Part shown: piece by piece, positions 6,612-9,398 of the stretch
Numbering within the stretch: the first letter of the stretch is position 1
Layout of the letters: every line of letters begins with the position of its first letter
Source: Sulfurovum sp.
GTDB taxonomy: Bacteria > Campylobacterota > Campylobacteria > Campylobacterales > Sulfurovaceae
NCBI GenBank assembly: GCA_021159425.1
Contig: JAGGRU010000295.1
Location: 1-9,398, forward strand
Direction of reading: 5' to 3'
Length of the DNA: 9,398 nucleotides
Notes under the pieces: model-generated
What the model was told of the DNA's origin: nothing
What the model saw: the letters and a program-made list of their open reading frames with translations, nothing else
The model's database searches: none
Translations under genes and position numbers: made by a program

Positions 6612-8270
6612 TTATCTCAAATGGACACTCTGCTTGAGTAGAAATGCATCTACGGCTTTTATAGTTTCAGGACGAAGGTTATCGATACCCTCATAAGGTT
6701 TTCCAGTTGCTGCTGGTTCACTTGGGTATTTCTTCATTCTCATTTTATGTCTTTGGATAATACGGACAAACTCCGCACCACCCCAGGCACCTATTTCTGT
6801 AGAAACTGGCATCTCTTCTCTAGGGTCACGGTATAGGTCATAAAATTTAGCAACAATCGGGTTTTCTCCTGCAGCAGGAACATTAAGTTTATATTGTTCT
6901 TTGACAACGGCTTTAAGGTAGTTACCTGAATAGATAAACACATGATCACGACGACCATGTGTTTCACCTTCAAGCATTAATGCACTCTGATCAACCCCAT
7001 CGATGACTCTATCTGTTGGGATCTTGTCTGTTGCACCTGCAAGTCTAGCAATACTAGTAAAGAGGTCAGCAACATGAACGATATCATTGACCACAGCATG
7101 TTTTTCAATCATATTAGGCCAACGGACAAAAGCATCTACACGCACGCCACCTTCTGTAGTAGCAGTTTTACCCCCACGAAATATCATTGGTGAGAATCCG
7201 CTGCCTGGAGAGTACTTTGTAAAGTGCCCATTGTCACCCATCACGACCAAAAGCGTATTATCTGCTATACCTAAGTCATTCATCTCTTTCATGATATCAC
7301 CTATCCACCCATCAAGTTTTTTCATCTGCTCAACATAAGTACCGCCATTTGGCGTTGTGAATTTATCAACTGTTGTTCTCGGATTAGAAAGAGGAATAAG
7401 TGGCCAGTACTGTAAGAAAAATGGTTCATCTTTTTTAGCCAGTTCACGTAGTTGTGCTAGGGTCTGATCTTGAAAACGCTGGTTCATCTCATCATATTTT
7501 TTCTGATTCCAACGCTCACCTGGCTTCATATGGACTTCTTTAACATTCTTGCCTTTATATCCTTCAACAACCGTTGCCATTGCCGAAGCATCAGGACGGA
7601 AAGAATGGTCCAGTGTAAACTTATCATCATAGTTGTTACTCCCTATACCCATGGTGACCTCTTCATTTGCCGCATCATCATTAAAGATCGTTAATTGACC
7701 CTGCTGATGGATAGGAAAAGATGCAAAATCAAAGCCCTGATGATTTGGCCACGCTTCTTTAATGTCACCCATGTGCCATTTACCTATATGTACAGTATTG
7801 TAACCAGACTCTGAAAGTACTTCGGCAAGAGTCACCTCTTTAGCTGCAAGACCAAAACCTGCGATGTCAACAGCTGTGTCACCCATACCATTACGGTGAG
7901 GTTGACGACCGGTCATAAATGCCACACGTGTAGGTGTACAAGATGGTTCTGTATACATACGATTGAGTCGCATACTCTCTTGTGCTAATACATTGATATT
8001 TGGTGTGCTGTAACCGCGTATACCATTAAGCTCAGGCATACCCAGGTCACCATACCCAATATCATCTATTAAGATATAGACGATATTGGGTGACTTGCCT
8101 CCATTTTTCTTTTTAAATTCTGCCAGTTTCTTATCTACGGACTTATCATCTTTTGCCCATTTCTCTCCATTTTGAGCTTCCAGAACATAATACTCTGAGT
8201 CATGAGCAATTGGCTTTTGTGCAAACAGTACCAATGTTGATACGAGTGTTCCAAGAATAATTTTTTTCAT
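6612..8270 (-). CDS. Periplasmic arylsulfatase (type I, formylglycine-dependent)
   Basis: 552 residues from the ATG at 8270. An upstream in-frame ATG at 8300 is rejected because AAGGAG (8282-8277) sits six bases before 8270 and the signal peptide starts there (MKKIILGTLVSTLVLFA). A Lys-rich linker (about 33-60) leads into the alkaline-phosphatase-fold sulfatase domain. LIDDIGYGDLG supplies metal ligands Asp69-Asp70. SCTPTRVAFMTGR holds the CxPxR motif with Cys111, the residue converted to formylglycine. GKWHMG carries Lys164 and His166, and MGDNGH carries Asp346-Asn347. All key residues are present, so the enzyme looks intact and should hydrolyse sulfate esters in the periplasm. It needs a formylglycine-generating enzyme or radical-SAM maturase, which is not in this window. 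The downstream gene (6446-6573) is a remnant of a possible partner. Confidence 0.93.
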   Translation of the reverse strand: MKKIILGTLVSTLVLFAQKPIAHDSEYYVLEAQNGEKWAKDDKSVDKKLAEFKKKNGGKSPNIVYILIDDIGYGDLGMPELNGIRGYSTPNINVLAQESMRLNRMYTEPSCTPTRVAFMTGRQPHRNGMGDTAVDIAGFGLAAKEVTLAEVLSESGYNTVHIGKWHMGDIKEAWPNHQGFDFASFPIHQQGQLTIFNDDAANEEVTMGIGSNNYDDKFTLDHSFRPDASAMATVVEGYKGKNVKEVHMKPGERWNQKKYDEMNQRFQDQTLAQLRELAKKDEPFFLQYWPLIPLSNPRTTVDKFTTPNGGTYVEQMKKLDGWIGDIMKEMNDLGIADNTLLVVMGDNGHFTKYSPGSGFSPMIFRGGKTATTEGGVRVDAFVRWPNMIEKHAVVNDIVHVADLFTSIARLAGATDKIPTDRVIDGVDQSALMLEGETHGRRDHVFIYSGNYLKAVVKEQYKLNVPAAGENPIVAKFYDLYRDPREEMPVSTEIGAWGGAEFVRIIQRHKMRMKKYPSEPAATGKPYEGIDNLRPETIKAVDAFLLKQSVHLR

Positions 8271-8311
8271 TCTTTCTCCTTTATTTTTATTACTATACAT
8301 AATAAAGGCAT

Positions 8312-8340
8312 ATTACAACATCAAAAAACAGTCAAGTCAA
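8312..8340 (-). promoter_or_regulatory. Sigma70-type promoter of the arylsulfatase gene
   Basis: On the minus strand TTGACT (8340-8335) is separated by 17 bases from TGTAAT (8317-8312), a near-consensus pair with ideal spacing. Transcription would start near 8305, leaving a leader of about 35 bases that contains the AAGGAG ribosome-binding site. A second TTGACT overlaps directly (8335-8330), so the motif TTGACTTGACT is a tandem repeat. It may give an alternative start or be part of an activator site. Confidence 0.55.
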
Positions 8341-8348
8341 TATTTTCT

Positions 8349-8377
8349 CTCGTTCCCATGCTTTGCGTGAAAACGAG
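8349..8377. repeat. Decayed palindrome of the CTCGTTCCCAxGC type
   Basis: CTCGTTCCCATGC, a TTT loop, then GCGTGAAAACGAG can fold as a 13-bp stem with one wobble pair and two adjacent mismatches. The mismatches sit where an intact copy would read GGGAACGAG on the right arm. From memory, a dispersed repeat with CTCGTTCCCA...TGGGAACGAG arms is common in many proteobacterial genomes, so this looks like an aged copy. It lies between the arylsulfatase promoter and the 29-codon ORF. It has no T-tract and is not a convincing terminator. Confidence 0.5.
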
Positions 8378-8382
8378 GAAAA

Positions 8383-8472
8383 ATGGAAGAGGTCACAGCC
8401 TGTTATATTGTGCTGGAAGACAAACATGGAGTTCAAGTGATCATCGATAAAAAAGAAGCGCAAGCCAAATAG
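8383..8472 (+). CDS. Possible 29-residue ORF, perhaps the tail of a lost gene
   Basis: The frame reads MEEVTACYIVLEDKHGVQVI and ends IDKKEAQAK before TAG. The alternating strand pattern (YIVLED, then a His-Gly turn, then VQVIID) is protein-like, and it resembles the last beta-hairpin of a PepSY-type domain. That resemblance is only a guess. The only Shine-Dalgarno-like sequence (GAGGA at 8375-8379) is three bases from the ATG, too close, and it lies partly in the decayed palindrome. An in-frame TGA precedes it at 8368-8370. It could be a small gene, but the C-terminal remnant of a gene interrupted at the palindrome explains it equally well. It is opposite in direction to both neighbours. Confidence 0.3.
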   Translation: MEEVTACYIVLEDKHGVQVIIDKKEAQAK

Positions 8473-8496
8473 TGATCAAAAAAGCACAATATTAAA

Positions 8497-9398
8497 CTAG
8501 TAAGCTTTTTTAAATACTTTGAGATTCTCTTGCATTTGAGTGATAAAGTCACCATTTTTAGGTCTATTCATACAGGGATTGATCACAATATTTTTTAGTC
8601 CTAGGCTTCGAATATATTCAATGTTTTCTATTGTTGGTTTCCCCTCCCATATCATGACTTTTGCAGGATGTATGGTAAGAAGTGTTTTTAGTTCAGCTTT
8701 CGCTTTCGCATCGATCTTCATCTCAGGTTCCCAAAGCAGTGCCTTAAGATTGAGACTGTAGGCACGTGCAAAGTATTGGTAGACAGGGTGTGAAGCGATA
8801 ATAAGTATTTGCTTATCGTTGAGTGCATTTTTAAAGCCTCTATCGAGTTCTTCCAGTTCCTGTTTGAGTTGTAGATACGATTGTTCTATATGCTCTTTTT
8901 CTTCAGGTTCCATAAGGATCAATGCATTTTTGATAGCTTCGGCTTGCTTGATAGCCTGCTGCATGTCCAACCATGTTGTAAAAGCGGTGCCTGCATGAGA
9001 GTGTTCGCCACCAGGTCCATGGGTGTGGTCTGCACTTTTTATATGAATAAAATCTTTTTCAAAAGCCTTAGATGTATTGACCAATTTAGATTCAGGGAGA
9101 GAAGCAGTACTTCGCCATTTGGCATAATCAGCACCATTTAAAATGATCAGATCTGCCTGGGCAAAACTGAGTATCTCTTCTGTATTTGGCTGCCAAAAAG
9201 CAGGGTCAACATCTTGAGGTACAGGGAAAACAACCTGCATACTCTTTGGGGCCATGCGTTGTGTAAAATAGTAGAGCGGATAATTGACAGTATAGACCTC
9301 TTTTGATGTTGGTGTCTCTATTTGTGTCTGTTGTTTTGATTCATTGCATCCATTCATCATAACAATAAAAATGAGTGTAAAAAGTAAATTTTTAAGCA
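8497..9398 (-). CDS. ZnuA/TroA-like metal ABC transporter substrate-binding lipoprotein, variant ligands
   Basis: The frame continues upstream of the ATG at 9360 to the window edge and reads MLKNLLFTLIFIVMMNGC if the first base of its ?TG codon (9399) is A. That is a complete lipoprotein signal peptide with Cys18, so only one base is missing and the protein has 300 residues. The two-lobed TroA fold is visible: NYPLYYFTQRMA, then FPVPQDVDPAFWQP, ADLIILNGADYAKW, a His-rich loop DHTHGPGGEHSHAG (His125, 127, 133, 135), TAFTTWLD, a long linking helix, IIASHPVYQYFARAYSLNL, and a C-terminal PCMNRPKNGDF. ZnuA-type proteins use His in DPHxYEP and in PHxWL; here these positions are Ala and Thr, and only the His of SHPVYQYF (about 204) remains. 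It is anchored in the periplasm and probably binds a metal in an altered site. The permease and ATPase genes are not in the window. Confidence 0.82.
   Translation of the reverse strand, partial: LKNLLFTLIFIVMMNGCNESKQQTQIETPTSKEVYTVNYPLYYFTQRMAPKSMQVVFPVPQDVDPAFWQPNTEEILSFAQADLIILNGADYAKWRSTASLPESKLVNTSKAFEKDFIHIKSADHTHGPGGEHSHAGTAFTTWLDMQQAIKQAEAIKNALILMEPEEKEHIEQSYLQLKQELEELDRGFKNALNDKQILIIASHPVYQYFARAYSLNLKALLWEPEMKIDAKAKAELKTLLTIHPAKVMIWEGKPTIENIEYIRSLGLKNIVINPCMNRPKNGDFITQMQENLKVFKKAY

Noticed and set aside
6414..6641. Plus-strand frame after the stop of the His-rich gene stays open for 76 codons with hydrophobic content.
   Set aside because: It has no ATG and no ribosome-binding site in a useful place. 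It is antisense to the signal peptide of the gene remnant and to the arylsulfatase end, and antisense of a hydrophobic stretch often reads hydrophobic.
8271..8300. Upstream ATG adding ten residues to the arylsulfatase.
   Set aside because: The extension contains the ribosome-binding site itself and puts charged residues before the signal peptide. The ATG at 8270 has ideal spacing from AAGGAG.

Overview
The window looks like chromosomal DNA from a sulfur-oxidising type of Campylobacterota (Sulfurovum or Sulfurimonas-like). This is inferred from AT-rich, Lys/Glu-rich coding, TATAAT-type -10 boxes with little -35 signal, and the gene content (an NnrS-family protein, YgiQ, a HupE/UreJ protein and a periplasmic arylsulfatase). 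There are no rRNA or tRNA genes, no CRISPR array, no transposase and no phage genes. Both window edges cut genes: the NnrS gene at the left, and the metal-binding lipoprotein gene at the right, which loses only one base of its probable start codon.

Left part (1-3264): the C-terminal part of an NnrS-family membrane protein is followed by a very regular nested inverted repeat (1011-1065). It consists of two REP-like units, each a GTAG tetranucleotide plus a 7-bp hairpin, in mirror orientation. A probable promoter follows directly, then a secreted protein of unknown function (DUF2059-like at best) and a Cof-type HAD phosphatase, both rightward and 11 bases apart. A small class I methyltransferase converges on them from the right.

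Middle (3265-6413): a 77-base divergent intergenic region leads into a rightward cluster. It holds a YgiQ-family radical SAM protein, then a HupE/UreJ-family membrane protein whose ATG overlaps the ygiQ stop codon, then a small exported protein with a histidine-rich mature N-terminus. The last two look like a metal-handling pair (inference).

Right part (6414-9398): genes run leftward. An arylsulfatase with a complete formylglycine motif has a good sigma70-like promoter. Downstream of it lies the decayed start of an exported protein, which still has a ribosome-binding site and a signal peptide but stops after about 20 mature residues. Upstream, a 226-base gap holds a decayed palindrome and a 29-codon rightward ORF that may be a gene remnant. 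Last is a ZnuA/TroA-like lipoprotein that lacks most of the canonical metal-binding histidines but carries a His-rich loop.

I see no complete new defence or mobile system. The best leads are the REP-like double hairpin, the variant binding protein, the HupE/His-rich pair, and the two gene remnants that mark recent loss or rearrangement on both sides of the arylsulfatase.
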